From an uncultured Pelagibacteraceae bacterium (lineage in GTDB: Bacteria > Pseudomonadota > Alphaproteobacteria > Pelagibacterales > Pelagibacteraceae): a DNA stretch of 64,000 nt. Under the pieces are notes generated by a model that did no database searches, was not told the origin of the DNA, and was given only the letters and a program-made list of their open reading frames with translations. The stretch covers positions 1-64,000 of the forward strand of contig CACNPC010000006.1 of NCBI GenBank assembly GCA_902622245.1, given 5' to 3'. Below are positions 56,461 to 64,000 of this stretch, in pieces. The translations under genes and the position numbers were made by a program. Numbering within the stretch: position 1 is the first letter of the stretch; the number at the start of each line of letters is the position of its first letter.

Positions 56461-57668
56461 TTTCACAATTAGAAAAAGAGATTATATTTAGATTTTTAAA
56501 AGCGAGAAAAAAAGATGGCTTTTTAAATGTAATCTCTATTTTTTCCTTTATTGGTATTGGCTTAGGAGTAGCTGTACTAATAATTGTCATGTCAGTAATG
56601 AATGGTTTTAGAACAGAGTTAATAAATAAAATTGTAGGTTTTAACGCTCATGCTGTTGTAAAACCCTATGACAAGCCTTTAATTCATATAACTGATAAAG
56701 ATTTCACAAAAGGGATTGTTTCAAATGATGGAGAAGCAGTAATTCTCTCAAAACTAAACACAAAAGGTGTTCTTTTAAAAGGATATTTGAAAGATGATTT
56801 TAAGAAACTAGAAATATCAAATAACCAAAAATATTTTGGATCAACAGAGTTAAAAAATAATTCAATTTCAATTGGAAAAGATTTAAGCTTTTTGCTTAAT
56901 ATAGATATCGGTGATCAAATAACAATAATGTCACCTTCTGGTGTTCAAACAATTGTTGGGTCTTTTCCAAGACAAGATAAATTTGAAGTAATTTCAATAT
57001 TTGATAGTGGGATAGGAGAATTTAATGAAAATGTAGCATATATTAATCTTAATACACTAGAAAGTTTTTTCGATAAAAATAAAGATCTAAGATTTACTGA
57101 GTACTATTTTAAAGATCCGAAAAATATTGAATATCATAAAAAAAATTTATTAGATTTATTTCCTGGCGCATATGTTTACACATGGGCAGATTTAAATGAG
57201 TCATTATTTTCAGCTTTAAAAGTTGAGAGAAATGTGATGTTTATAATCTTATCTTTAATAATAATTGTAGCTGCATTCAATATTATTTCTGGCTTAACTA
57301 TATTAGTTAAAAATAAAACTAGAGATATAGGAATTTTAAAATCTATAGGAGTAACAAATACATCGATTAAAAAAATTTTCTTTTTTGTTGGATTTATTAT
57401 TGGTACTTCAGCAACTTTATTTGGAATTTTATTAGGCACTTTATTTTCATACTATATAGAAGATATTAGGAAATTTATTTCTAGTTCTTTTGATTTAACG
57501 CTATTTCCAGAAGAAATTTACTTTTTAAGCACTCTTCCATCAGAAATAAATTTAAATTCAATTATTTTAATTTCATTATGTTCAATAATAACAACTTCTA
57601 TTGTATCAATCTATCCAGCTTCTAGAGCGGCAAAATTAGATACAATCCAAACTTTAAAATATGAATAA
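56457..57668 (+). CDS. lolC: Lipoprotein-releasing ABC transporter permease LolC/E
   Basis: 403 residues, TTG start overlapping the proS stop. Four transmembrane helices with a large periplasmic MacB-type domain between TM1 ('IFSFIGIGLGVAVLIIVMSVMNGFR' region) and TM2 (~265). Conserved 'TRDIGILKSIGVT' before TM3 contacts LolD. It extracts lipoproteins from the inner membrane for LolA. One gene serves for both LolC and LolE, as in many alphaproteobacteria. Confidence 0.9.
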   Translation: MISQLEKEIIFRFLKARKKDGFLNVISIFSFIGIGLGVAVLIIVMSVMNGFRTELINKIVGFNAHAVVKPYDKPLIHITDKDFTKGIVSNDGEAVILSKLNTKGVLLKGYLKDDFKKLEISNNQKYFGSTELKNNSISIGKDLSFLLNIDIGDQITIMSPSGVQTIVGSFPRQDKFEVISIFDSGIGEFNENVAYINLNTLESFFDKNKDLRFTEYYFKDPKNIEYHKKNLLDLFPGAYVYTWADLNESLFSALKVERNVMFIILSLIIIVAAFNIISGLTILVKNKTRDIGILKSIGVTNTSIKKIFFFVGFIIGTSATLFGILLGTLFSYYIEDIRKFISSSFDLTLFPEEIYFLSTLPSEINLNSIILISLCSIITTSIVSIYPASRAAKLDTIQTLKYE

Positions 57669-58347
57669 CTTTTTAAAATTAAATAATTTATCAAAGAAGT
57701 ATGAAAAAAATAAATCTTTTAAGGTTTTAGACAATATAAATTTTAAATTTGAGTCAGGAAAAATATATTCAATTATAGGACCTTCGGGATCTGGTAAATC
57801 AACATTATTAAATCTATTGTCATTAATTGACATTCCTTCTTCAGGTTTTATTGAATTTAATAAAAAAAAAATTGATACAAATAGTTCAATTTCGAACGAC
57901 TATTTAAGATCAAAAAATATTGGTATAATTTATCAAGAAAAAAATTTATTGCCTGATTTTACAGCTCTTGAAAATGTATTACTTCCAAATTTGTTAATTT
58001 CTAATAGCAAGCCAAAATCCACAGAATTAGCAAAAAAATTGATTAAAAAATTCAACTTATCTTCAAGATTAAATCATTATCCATCGGAGCTTTCAGGGGG
58101 TGAAAATCAAAGAATAGCAATTGCTAGGGCGCTTATAAATGAACCAAACATTATTTTAGCCGATGAACCCACTGGTAGTTTAGATTTTGAAAATGCTAAA
58201 CAAATATTTAAAATCCTATTTAATCTAAAAGAAAAAAATAGAATTATAATTTATGCAACCCACAATAGATATTTTGCAAATATGGCAGATTGTAAAATTA
58301 AAATGATTGGTGGTAAGATGATTATCACTAATGAAAGAATCAGTTAA
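57661..58347 (+). CDS. lolD: Lipoprotein-releasing ABC transporter ATPase
   Basis: 228 residues. Walker A 'GPSGSGKST' at 40-48, Q-loop 'IYQEKNLLPDFTALENV', signature 'LSGGENQR', Walker B 'IILADEPTGSLD', and 'YATHN' switch. Partner of LolC. It overlaps lolC by 8 bp and dnaE by 17 bp. Confidence 0.92.
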   Translation: MNNFLKLNNLSKKYEKNKSFKVLDNINFKFESGKIYSIIGPSGSGKSTLLNLLSLIDIPSSGFIEFNKKKIDTNSSISNDYLRSKNIGIIYQEKNLLPDFTALENVLLPNLLISNSKPKSTELAKKLIKKFNLSSRLNHYPSELSGGENQRIAIARALINEPNIILADEPTGSLDFENAKQIFKILFNLKEKNRIIIYATHNRYFANMADCKIKMIGGKMIITNERIS

Positions 58348-61300
58348 GAGAACATTTAATCAATTTAAAATACATACTCAATATTCAATTTGTGAAGGCG
58401 CAGTTAAAATTGATCAATTAAAAAATTTTTGCAAAGAAAACAAAATTAAATCATTAGGTTTATCAGATACTTATAATTTGTCGGGAGCATTAGAGTTTTC
58501 AGAAAATTTATCTTCTGTTGGTACACAGCCTATTATAGGTACACAGATATTATTTAAATATAAAGAGTTCGAGGGTTTAATACCTCTTATAGCTAAAAAT
58601 AACGATGGATATAAAAATATTATTAAACTCTCATCAAAATCTTATTTAGAAAATGCAGAGACAACTAATCCTCATTGCAAATTAGATGATTTATTAAATA
58701 ATTCTGATGGCATAATAATTTTGACTGGTTCTATTAAATGTTTTTTTGGCTCACTATTTAACAAAGGTTTATTTAGAGAGATTGAGGAAATATTGATTAA
58801 GTTAAAAGAAAAATTTCAAGAAAATATTTACATAGAAATTCAAAGACATAATGACTTGAATGAGAAAGATTTTGAAAATTATAATCGAAAAATTTCAGTA
58901 AAGTTAGAATTACCAATCATTGCATCTCATGAAGTTTATTATTTAGATAAAGATATGTTTGAAGCTCACGATGCATTAATGTGTATTGGCCAAAAAACTT
59001 ACGTGAATGATTCAAATAGAATAAAACTTACAAATCAACATTATTTTAAATCATCAGAGGAAATGATTGAAGTTTTTAAAGATTTACCTGAGGCGTTAGA
59101 AAATAATTTTAATTTACCGTTTAGATGTTCTTTTAAGCCAAATTTTTCTAAACCCATTTTGCCAAGAATTGCATCTTCTGAAAAAGACCCAAATGAAATG
59201 TTGAAACAATTATCTATTGGAGGATTAAAAGATAAATTTAAATTAGTTTTTGGTATAGATCTTAATAATATTGAAAAAGACGATAAATATTTAGAATATA
59301 AAAAAAGATTAGACCATGAAATACAAATAATAGTTGAAATGAATTATTCTGGTTATTTCCTAATTGTTTCAGATTATATTAAGTGGGCAAAGCAGAATAA
59401 AATACCAGTTGGACCTGGTAGAGGATCTGGTGCAGGTTCCTTAGTTGCTTGGTGTTTATCCATTACTGATATTGATCCAATAAAATTTAATCTTATATTT
59501 GAAAGATTTTTGAATCCTGACAGAATTTCAATGCCTGATTTTGATATAGATTTTTGTGAGGAAAAAAGAGATTTAGTTTTTAAATATTTAACAACAAAAT
59601 ATAAAGATAGTGTAGCTCATATTATTACATTTGGTAAACTTAAGGCAAGAATGGTAATTAGAGATGTCGGTAGAGTTTTAGGATTGCCATATGGTTTTGT
59701 TGATAGTATTTGTAAAATGATCCCATTCGATCCATCAAGACCAATGTCTTTACAGGAGTGTATAAATGTTGAACCTAGACTCCAAAAATTAATTAAAGAG
59801 GATAAAAGAGTAGGTCGTTTAATTAATTTATCTCTTAAATTAGAGGGTTTAAATCGAAACGTTGCCACTCATGCGGCTGGAGTAGTTATTGCAGATAAAA
59901 AGTTAACCGAGACAGTACCATTATATAAAGATAATTCTGCAGATTTATTACTACCTTCAACACAGTTTGATATGTATTCAGCAGAAAACGCTGGTCTAAT
60001 AAAATTTGATTTTCTAGGGTTAAAGACATTAACAGTTATCGATAAAGCGCAAAAATTAATAAAAAAAAATAGACCTGAATTTAATATTGAAAAAATTAAT
60101 TACGAAGACCAAAAAGTATATGAACTATTATCAAGTGGTAAAACTGTAGGCTTGTTTCAACTAGAAAGTTCCGGGATGAAAGATGCTCTCTTAAACATGA
60201 AACCTAATAGATTAGAAGATATTATTGCCTTAGTAGCTTTATATAGACCAGGCCCAATGAGTAATATTCCAATTTATAATGAATGTAAACATGGAAAAAG
60301 AGAACCCGACTATTTGCATCCAAAACTAGAGCAAATATTAAAACCTACATATGGAGTAATTATTTATCAAGAACAGGTAATGCAAATAGCGCAGGTTCTT
60401 TCTGGATTTACAGCAGGTGAAGCAGATATTTTAAGAAGAGCAATGGGAAAGAAAAAAAGAGCAGAACTTGAAAAACAAAAGCAAAGATTTGTGGATGGTG
60501 CATATAAAAATGGAATTAGCAAAGATATAGCCGCAGGTATATTTTTAAAAATCGAACCCTTTGCAGAATATGGATTTAATAAAAGTCATGCAGCAGCATA
60601 TGCAGTTATTGCTTATCAAACTGCATTTCTAAAAACTTATTATCCTCATGAATTTTTTGTAGCATCTATGTCAATGGAATTATCTAACCAAAAAAAATTG
60701 AGTGAGTTTCATGAAGAACTAAAAAGACTTAAAATTAAAATTATTAGACCTGATGTTAATAAATCTTTTGGTGATTTCTATTCCGATGGTGAAAATTTTT
60801 ATTATGCATTAGGTGCTATAAAAAATGTTGGATATGAAGCTATTTCAAATATAGTTAAAGAAAGAGTTTCTAATGGAGTATTTAAAAATTTTTTAGATTT
60901 TATAAATAGAGTAAATCCAAAGGATATAAATAAATTACAATTAGAAGGTTTAGTTCAAGCAGGATGTTTCGATTCTTTTAGCAATAATAGGCAATCATTA
61001 TTTAACTCAATTCCAAATTTAATATTAAAATCAAAAAATATACATGAAAATAAATTGTTAAATCAAAATAACCTCTTTGAAGAATACGAAACCGATAATA
61101 TTAATATTTTAGAAAATGTCGATGATTGGGATCTAGATATTAAACTTACTAAAGAGTTTGAAACTTTAGGATTTTATATTTCTGACCATCCATTAAATCA
61201 ATATAAATCGGTTTATAAACATTATAATATTCTCAACTATAGTGATTTTGAAAACAATATTGATATTTTAAGCTCAAACATTGCTTGCACTGTATTAAAA

Positions 61301-61741
61301 GTACAAGAAAAAAAAACCCAAAAGGGCAGCTCCTATGCGATAGTAAAATTTTCAGATCTATCAAATGTGTTTGAGTTATTCATCTTTTCCGATATTTTTG
61401 AAACAAACAGAGAAAATTTATTTGAAGGAAATTCTCTAATGATTACTTTAATAAAAAATTATGTCGATGATGATAAATCTCAAAGAAGAATTAATGTAAA
61501 AAAAATGATTTCATTAAAAGAATTATCAAATAAACAACCGACAAAGATTACATTTAAATTTAACACTATTGAAGAATTTAAAAAAATAAAAAATCTTAAT
61601 GTAATAGATGGAAAAACTGATGTTAATATTATTCTAAATAAAGATAATAAAATTCATAAATTTCAGCTCAAAGACAAAAGAAAAGTTAATAATCAACTAT
61701 TAAACTCGTTAAATTTGCATGAAAATGTAGTAATTGATTAA
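58331..61741 (+). CDS. dnaE: DNA polymerase III alpha subunit
   Basis: 1136 residues. N-terminal PHP domain ('KIHTQYSICEGA'), palm with catalytic acids in 'MPDFDIDFCEEKR' (D403, D405), 'GPGRGSGAGSLVAW', 'HAAGVVIAD', 'QLESSGMKDAL', 'VALYRPGPM', 'GVIIYQEQVMQIAQ' and 'FNKSHAAAYA', then an OB-fold region near 1000. The start is inside lolD because no alternative start precedes the PHP motif. Main replicative polymerase. Confidence 0.96.
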   Translation: MKESVKRTFNQFKIHTQYSICEGAVKIDQLKNFCKENKIKSLGLSDTYNLSGALEFSENLSSVGTQPIIGTQILFKYKEFEGLIPLIAKNNDGYKNIIKLSSKSYLENAETTNPHCKLDDLLNNSDGIIILTGSIKCFFGSLFNKGLFREIEEILIKLKEKFQENIYIEIQRHNDLNEKDFENYNRKISVKLELPIIASHEVYYLDKDMFEAHDALMCIGQKTYVNDSNRIKLTNQHYFKSSEEMIEVFKDLPEALENNFNLPFRCSFKPNFSKPILPRIASSEKDPNEMLKQLSIGGLKDKFKLVFGIDLNNIEKDDKYLEYKKRLDHEIQIIVEMNYSGYFLIVSDYIKWAKQNKIPVGPGRGSGAGSLVAWCLSITDIDPIKFNLIFERFLNPDRISMPDFDIDFCEEKRDLVFKYLTTKYKDSVAHIITFGKLKARMVIRDVGRVLGLPYGFVDSICKMIPFDPSRPMSLQECINVEPRLQKLIKEDKRVGRLINLSLKLEGLNRNVATHAAGVVIADKKLTETVPLYKDNSADLLLPSTQFDMYSAENAGLIKFDFLGLKTLTVIDKAQKLIKKNRPEFNIEKINYEDQKVYELLSSGKTVGLFQLESSGMKDALLNMKPNRLEDIIALVALYRPGPMSNIPIYNECKHGKREPDYLHPKLEQILKPTYGVIIYQEQVMQIAQVLSGFTAGEADILRRAMGKKKRAELEKQKQRFVDGAYKNGISKDIAAGIFLKIEPFAEYGFNKSHAAAYAVIAYQTAFLKTYYPHEFFVASMSMELSNQKKLSEFHEELKRLKIKIIRPDVNKSFGDFYSDGENFYYALGAIKNVGYEAISNIVKERVSNGVFKNFLDFINRVNPKDINKLQLEGLVQAGCFDSFSNNRQSLFNSIPNLILKSKNIHENKLLNQNNLFEEYETDNINILENVDDWDLDIKLTKEFETLGFYISDHPLNQYKSVYKHYNILNYSDFENNIDILSSNIACTVLKVQEKKTQKGSSYAIVKFSDLSNVFELFIFSDIFETNRENLFEGNSLMITLIKNYVDDDKSQRRINVKKMISLKELSNKQPTKITFKFNTIEEFKKIKNLNVIDGKTDVNIILNKDNKIHKFQLKDKRKVNNQLLNSLNLHENVVID

Positions 61742-61806
61742 AAAAAAGGTTGTTTTTTATTATTTTTTTTGTATTTATTTTTCAAATTAACACGCACACA
61801 ATTAGT

Positions 61807-61860
61807 GGTTTAAACCTCCGGTCCCTTTAGGGCAATGATTGTGGTGGCACAACCGGGAAA
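61807..61860 (+). ncRNA. Structured rpsB (ribosomal protein S2) leader RNA
   Basis: A G+C-richer island before rpsB can fold as a multibranch structure: closing stem CCGG(T) 61818-61822 with (A)CCGG 61852-61856; hairpin CCC-TTTA-GGG at 61823-61832; hairpin TTGTG-GTGG-CACAA at 61839-61852. A self-complementary GGTTTAAACC at 61807-61816 precedes it. A conserved cis-regulatory RNA ahead of the S2 gene was described in Pelagibacter by comparative genomics; this is probably that element, presumably bound by S2 for autoregulation. It also overrides the upstream ATG at 61835. Confidence 0.7.
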
Positions 61861-61864
61861 AACT

Positions 61865-62644
61865 ATGAAGATACCTAAAATTTCTATAGAACAATTATTA
61901 GAAGCAGGAGTACATCTTGGTCATAAAACACTTAGATGGAACCCTAAAATGAAAAAATATATTTTCGGCAAAAGAGATTCCATACATATTATAGATCTTA
62001 CCCAAACTCTGGAGTTGACTAATGTTGCTTTAGAAAAAGTTCATAACACAATTTCATCTAGTGGAAAAATTTTATTTATTTCTACAAAGAAACAAGCATC
62101 AGAGGCAGTGGCACAGTTAGCAAAAGATACAGACCAATATTTTGTAAATTATAGATGGTTAGGCGGAATGTTAACAAATTGGGGAACAATTTCTAATTCT
62201 ATAAAAAAATTAAATAAAATAAATTCAGACCTTTCAACCGAAAATAGAGGTTTTACAAAAAAAGAATTGCTAAAGATGAGTGGCCAAAGAGATAAATTGC
62301 AGAGATCACTAGGTGGAATAATGGAAATGAAAAAAATACCCGATCTAGTATTCATAATTGATACAAATTATGAATCTCTAGCAATTAAAGAATCGATTAA
62401 ACTTGGGATACCAATAATTGCTATTTTAGATACAAACTCTAACCCAGATGGTATTGATTTTCCAATCCCAGGAAATGATGATGCAAGAAGATCAATTGAC
62501 TTATACTGCAATCTAATGAGAGAGACAATTAATGATGCAAAAAAAAATATTAAAGACTCTAATGTTGAAAATAAAAAAGAAGATAACAAGTCTGAAAGTG
62601 TCACTAAAATAAACTTAAAGAAAACAGATAAAATTTTAAATTAA
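61865..62644 (+). CDS. rpsB: 30S ribosomal protein S2
   Basis: 259 residues from the ATG at 61865. The upstream in-frame ATG at 61835 lies inside the folded leader and would add ten residues not found at the normal S2 N-terminus, which begins just before 'LLEAGVHLGHKTLRWNPKM'. Further S2 features: 'NYRWLGGMLTNW', 'PDLVFIID', 'IPIIAILDTNSNPDGIDFPIPGNDDA' region. The C-terminal ~35 residues form a charged tail. First gene of the rpsB-tsf-frr group. Confidence 0.95.
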   Translation: MKIPKISIEQLLEAGVHLGHKTLRWNPKMKKYIFGKRDSIHIIDLTQTLELTNVALEKVHNTISSSGKILFISTKKQASEAVAQLAKDTDQYFVNYRWLGGMLTNWGTISNSIKKLNKINSDLSTENRGFTKKELLKMSGQRDKLQRSLGGIMEMKKIPDLVFIIDTNYESLAIKESIKLGIPIIAILDTNSNPDGIDFPIPGNDDARRSIDLYCNLMRETINDAKKNIKDSNVENKKEDNKSESVTKINLKKTDKILN

Positions 62645-62666
62645 AATTATTTAAGTGCATTAAATA

Positions 62667-63518
62667 ATGAGCGATGTAGAAAAAATAAAAAAATTAAGAA
62701 ACTCAACTGGAGCAGGATTTAAAGACTGTAACTTAGCTTTAAAAGAATCCAAAGGTGATTTGGAAAAAGCTGTTGAAATTTTAAGAGTAAAAGGCATTGC
62801 AAAAGCTTCAAAAAAAATGTCAAGAGATGCTAAAGAAGGAGTTATAGCTATAAGTGGTAACAATATAAAATCATCTTTAATTGAAGTGAATTGTGAGACG
62901 GATTTTGTAGCAAAGAATGATGATTTTTTAAATTTTGTAAAAGAACTTAGTGAAATTAATAATAAATGTTCGTCAGATTTAGATATATTAAATAATTCAA
63001 ATATGAATAATGGAAAAAGTGTTAAAGATAATTTAGTAGCACTAATTGCTAAAATTGGAGAAAAAATAACTATAGGTAGATCAAAAACAATTGAAAATAT
63101 CAATTCTCAAAATTTTATATATCAACATTCAATAATAAAAGACAATGTATCAAAATTAGGAGTAATAGTTTCGCTAGAGACAAATATTAAAAACGAACAA
63201 GTCAATACTTTTGGAAAACAATTGTCTATGCATATTGCTGCTTCTAACCCTTTAGCACTAAACTCTGAAAATATTAATAATGAAATAGTCGAGAAAGAAA
63301 AAAACCTTATTGCAGAAGAATTAAAAAATTCTGGAAAAAACGCAGAAATAGCAAAAAAAATTAGTTTAGGTAAAATAAACAAATTTAAGGAAGAAAATAG
63401 TCTTATGACCCAAGATTGGGTTATGGAGCCAAAGAAGAAAGTAAAAAATATAATTTCAGAAATGAATATACAAGATTTAAAAATAAAAGAATTTTATAGA
63501 GTAAAAATTGGTGAATAA
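62667..63518 (+). CDS. tsf: Elongation factor Ts
   Basis: 283 residues. N-terminal UBA-like domain ('[16 protein letters not shown]', '[14 protein letters not shown]') and the nucleotide-exchange core with '[11 protein letters not shown]', 'VSLETN', '[11 protein letters not shown]' and '[14 protein letters not shown]'. It recycles EF-Tu. Its stop overlaps the frr start by one base; pyrH, usually between them, is absent. Confidence 0.95.
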   Translation: MSDVEKIKKLRNSTGAGFKDCNLALKESKGDLEKAVEILRVKGIAKASKKMSRDAKEGVIAISGNNIKSSLIEVNCETDFVAKNDDFLNFVKELSEINNKCSSDLDILNNSNMNNGKSVKDNLVALIAKIGEKITIGRSKTIENINSQNFIYQHSIIKDNVSKLGVIVSLETNIKNEQVNTFGKQLSMHIAASNPLALNSENINNEIVEKEKNLIAEELKNSGKNAEIAKKISLGKINKFKEENSLMTQDWVMEPKKKVKNIISEMNIQDLKIKEFYRVKIGE

Positions 63519-64000
63519 TGTTTGATGATGCTTCATATAAATCTAAGATGTCGAAGACATTAGATGTCTTTAGTAAAGAATTGGGTTCACTGCGAACAGG
63601 AAGAGCAAATTCAAGTATGTTGGATTTAGTGAAAGTTGATGTATATGGACAAAGTATGCCTATAAACCAATTAGGTACAATAACAACTCCCGAAGCAAGA
63701 ACAATAAATATACAAATTTGGGATATTAACAATGTCAATCTTGTTGACTCAGCAATTAAAAAATCTGAATTAGGTTTAAACCCCCAAATAGATGGGCAAC
63801 TAATAAGACTACCAGTCCCGGATTTGAGCGAAGAAAGAAGATTGGAAATGAAAAAAATTGTCAAATCAATGGGTGAGAAATGCAAAATCTCCATAAGAAA
63901 TATTCGAAGAGAGGGAAATGAAGATTTAAAAAAAATGTTAAAATCAAAAGATATTTCAGAAGATGATGAAAAAAAATTTGAAAAAATTATTCAAGAATAT
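63518..64000 (+). CDS. frr: Ribosome-recycling factor, 5' part, runs off right edge
   Basis: 161 codons to the window end; the family is ~185, so only the last helix is missing. 'LGSLRTGRANSSMLDLVKVDVYGQ' region, 'ITTPEARTINIQIWD', 'GLNPQIDGQLIRLPVPDLSEERRLEM' region and 'CKISIRNIRREGNEDLKKM' identify RRF. It splits post-termination ribosomes with EF-G. Confidence 0.95.
   Translation, partial: MFDDASYKSKMSKTLDVFSKELGSLRTGRANSSMLDLVKVDVYGQSMPINQLGTITTPEARTINIQIWDINNVNLVDSAIKKSELGLNPQIDGQLIRLPVPDLSEERRLEMKKIVKSMGEKCKISIRNIRREGNEDLKKMLKSKDISEDDEKKFEKIIQEY

Noticed and set aside
61835-61864. rpsB start at 61835
   Set aside because: It lies in the folded leader RNA and adds residues absent from S2 proteins.
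62660-63894. Long minus-strand ORFs opposite rpsB-tsf-frr
   Set aside because: They are antisense shadows of highly conserved genes, with Phe/Ser/Leu-rich composition.
1-64000. CRISPR arrays, transposases, integrases or prophage
   Set aside because: No regularly spaced repeats and no recognisable mobile-element proteins were seen on either strand.

Overview
The window looks like a streamlined, AT-rich alphaproteobacterial chromosome of the SAR11 / Candidatus Pelagibacter type. The evidence is very low G+C, near-zero intergenic distances with many 1-17 bp gene overlaps, frequent TTG/GTG starts, TRAP and ABC uptake systems, and the alphaproteobacterial gene order tRNA-Leu-tig-clpP-clpX-lon-tRNA-Val-tRNA-Asp-nuoA-N-birA-coaX-rnj-DUF1467-proS-lolC-lolD-dnaE-rpsB-tsf-frr. 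The taxon is inferred from these features, not from a database search. No rRNA, CRISPR array, prophage or insertion sequence was seen.

Layout. 1-1440: a broken locus. The C-terminal part of an enolase-superfamily gene and the start of an FAD-linked oxidase (both +) abut, head to head, the N-terminal half of an enolase-superfamily gene (-); the join near 842-845 looks like an inverted chimera or rearrangement. 1486-4125: serine-glyoxylate aminotransferase, a renalase-like flavoprotein and a small exported protein. 4131-10976 (all -): DoeA-like M24 hydrolase, MhpD-like hydratase, M23 peptidase, exported MORN-repeat protein, SDR, TerC and GMC oxidoreductase. 11112-16689: TRAP transporter dctPQM, NCS1 permease, zinc alcohol dehydrogenase. 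16686-18680: a very small membrane ORF, DUF3047 protein, YbgC-like thioesterase, family-5 uracil-DNA glycosylase.

18653-31549 is an organophosphate / glycerol-3-phosphate block. A short GlpD is divergent from ugpB-ugpA-ugpE1-ugpE2-ugpC with two tandem UgpE paralogues. It is followed by a glycerophosphodiester phosphodiesterase, a 2H phosphoesterase, an exported UshA-type nucleotidase, glycerol kinase, an exported histidine phosphatase and a beta-hydroxyacid dehydrogenase. Together these would import and oxidise glycerol-3-phosphate, split glycerophosphodiesters, release phosphate from nucleotides, and phosphorylate glycerol.

31546-64000 is conserved housekeeping sequence: protein quality control, two tRNAs, the 14-gene complex I operon, biotin ligase, pantothenate kinase, RNase J, prolyl-tRNA synthetase, the Lol exporter, the replicative polymerase, and S2 / EF-Ts / RRF with a structured S2 leader RNA. 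hupB (normally after lon) and pyrH (normally between tsf and frr) are absent from their usual places. The items most worth a second look are the junction near 842, the tandem ugpE pair, the truncated GlpD, the rpsB leader, and two unlisted small membrane-protein ORFs.
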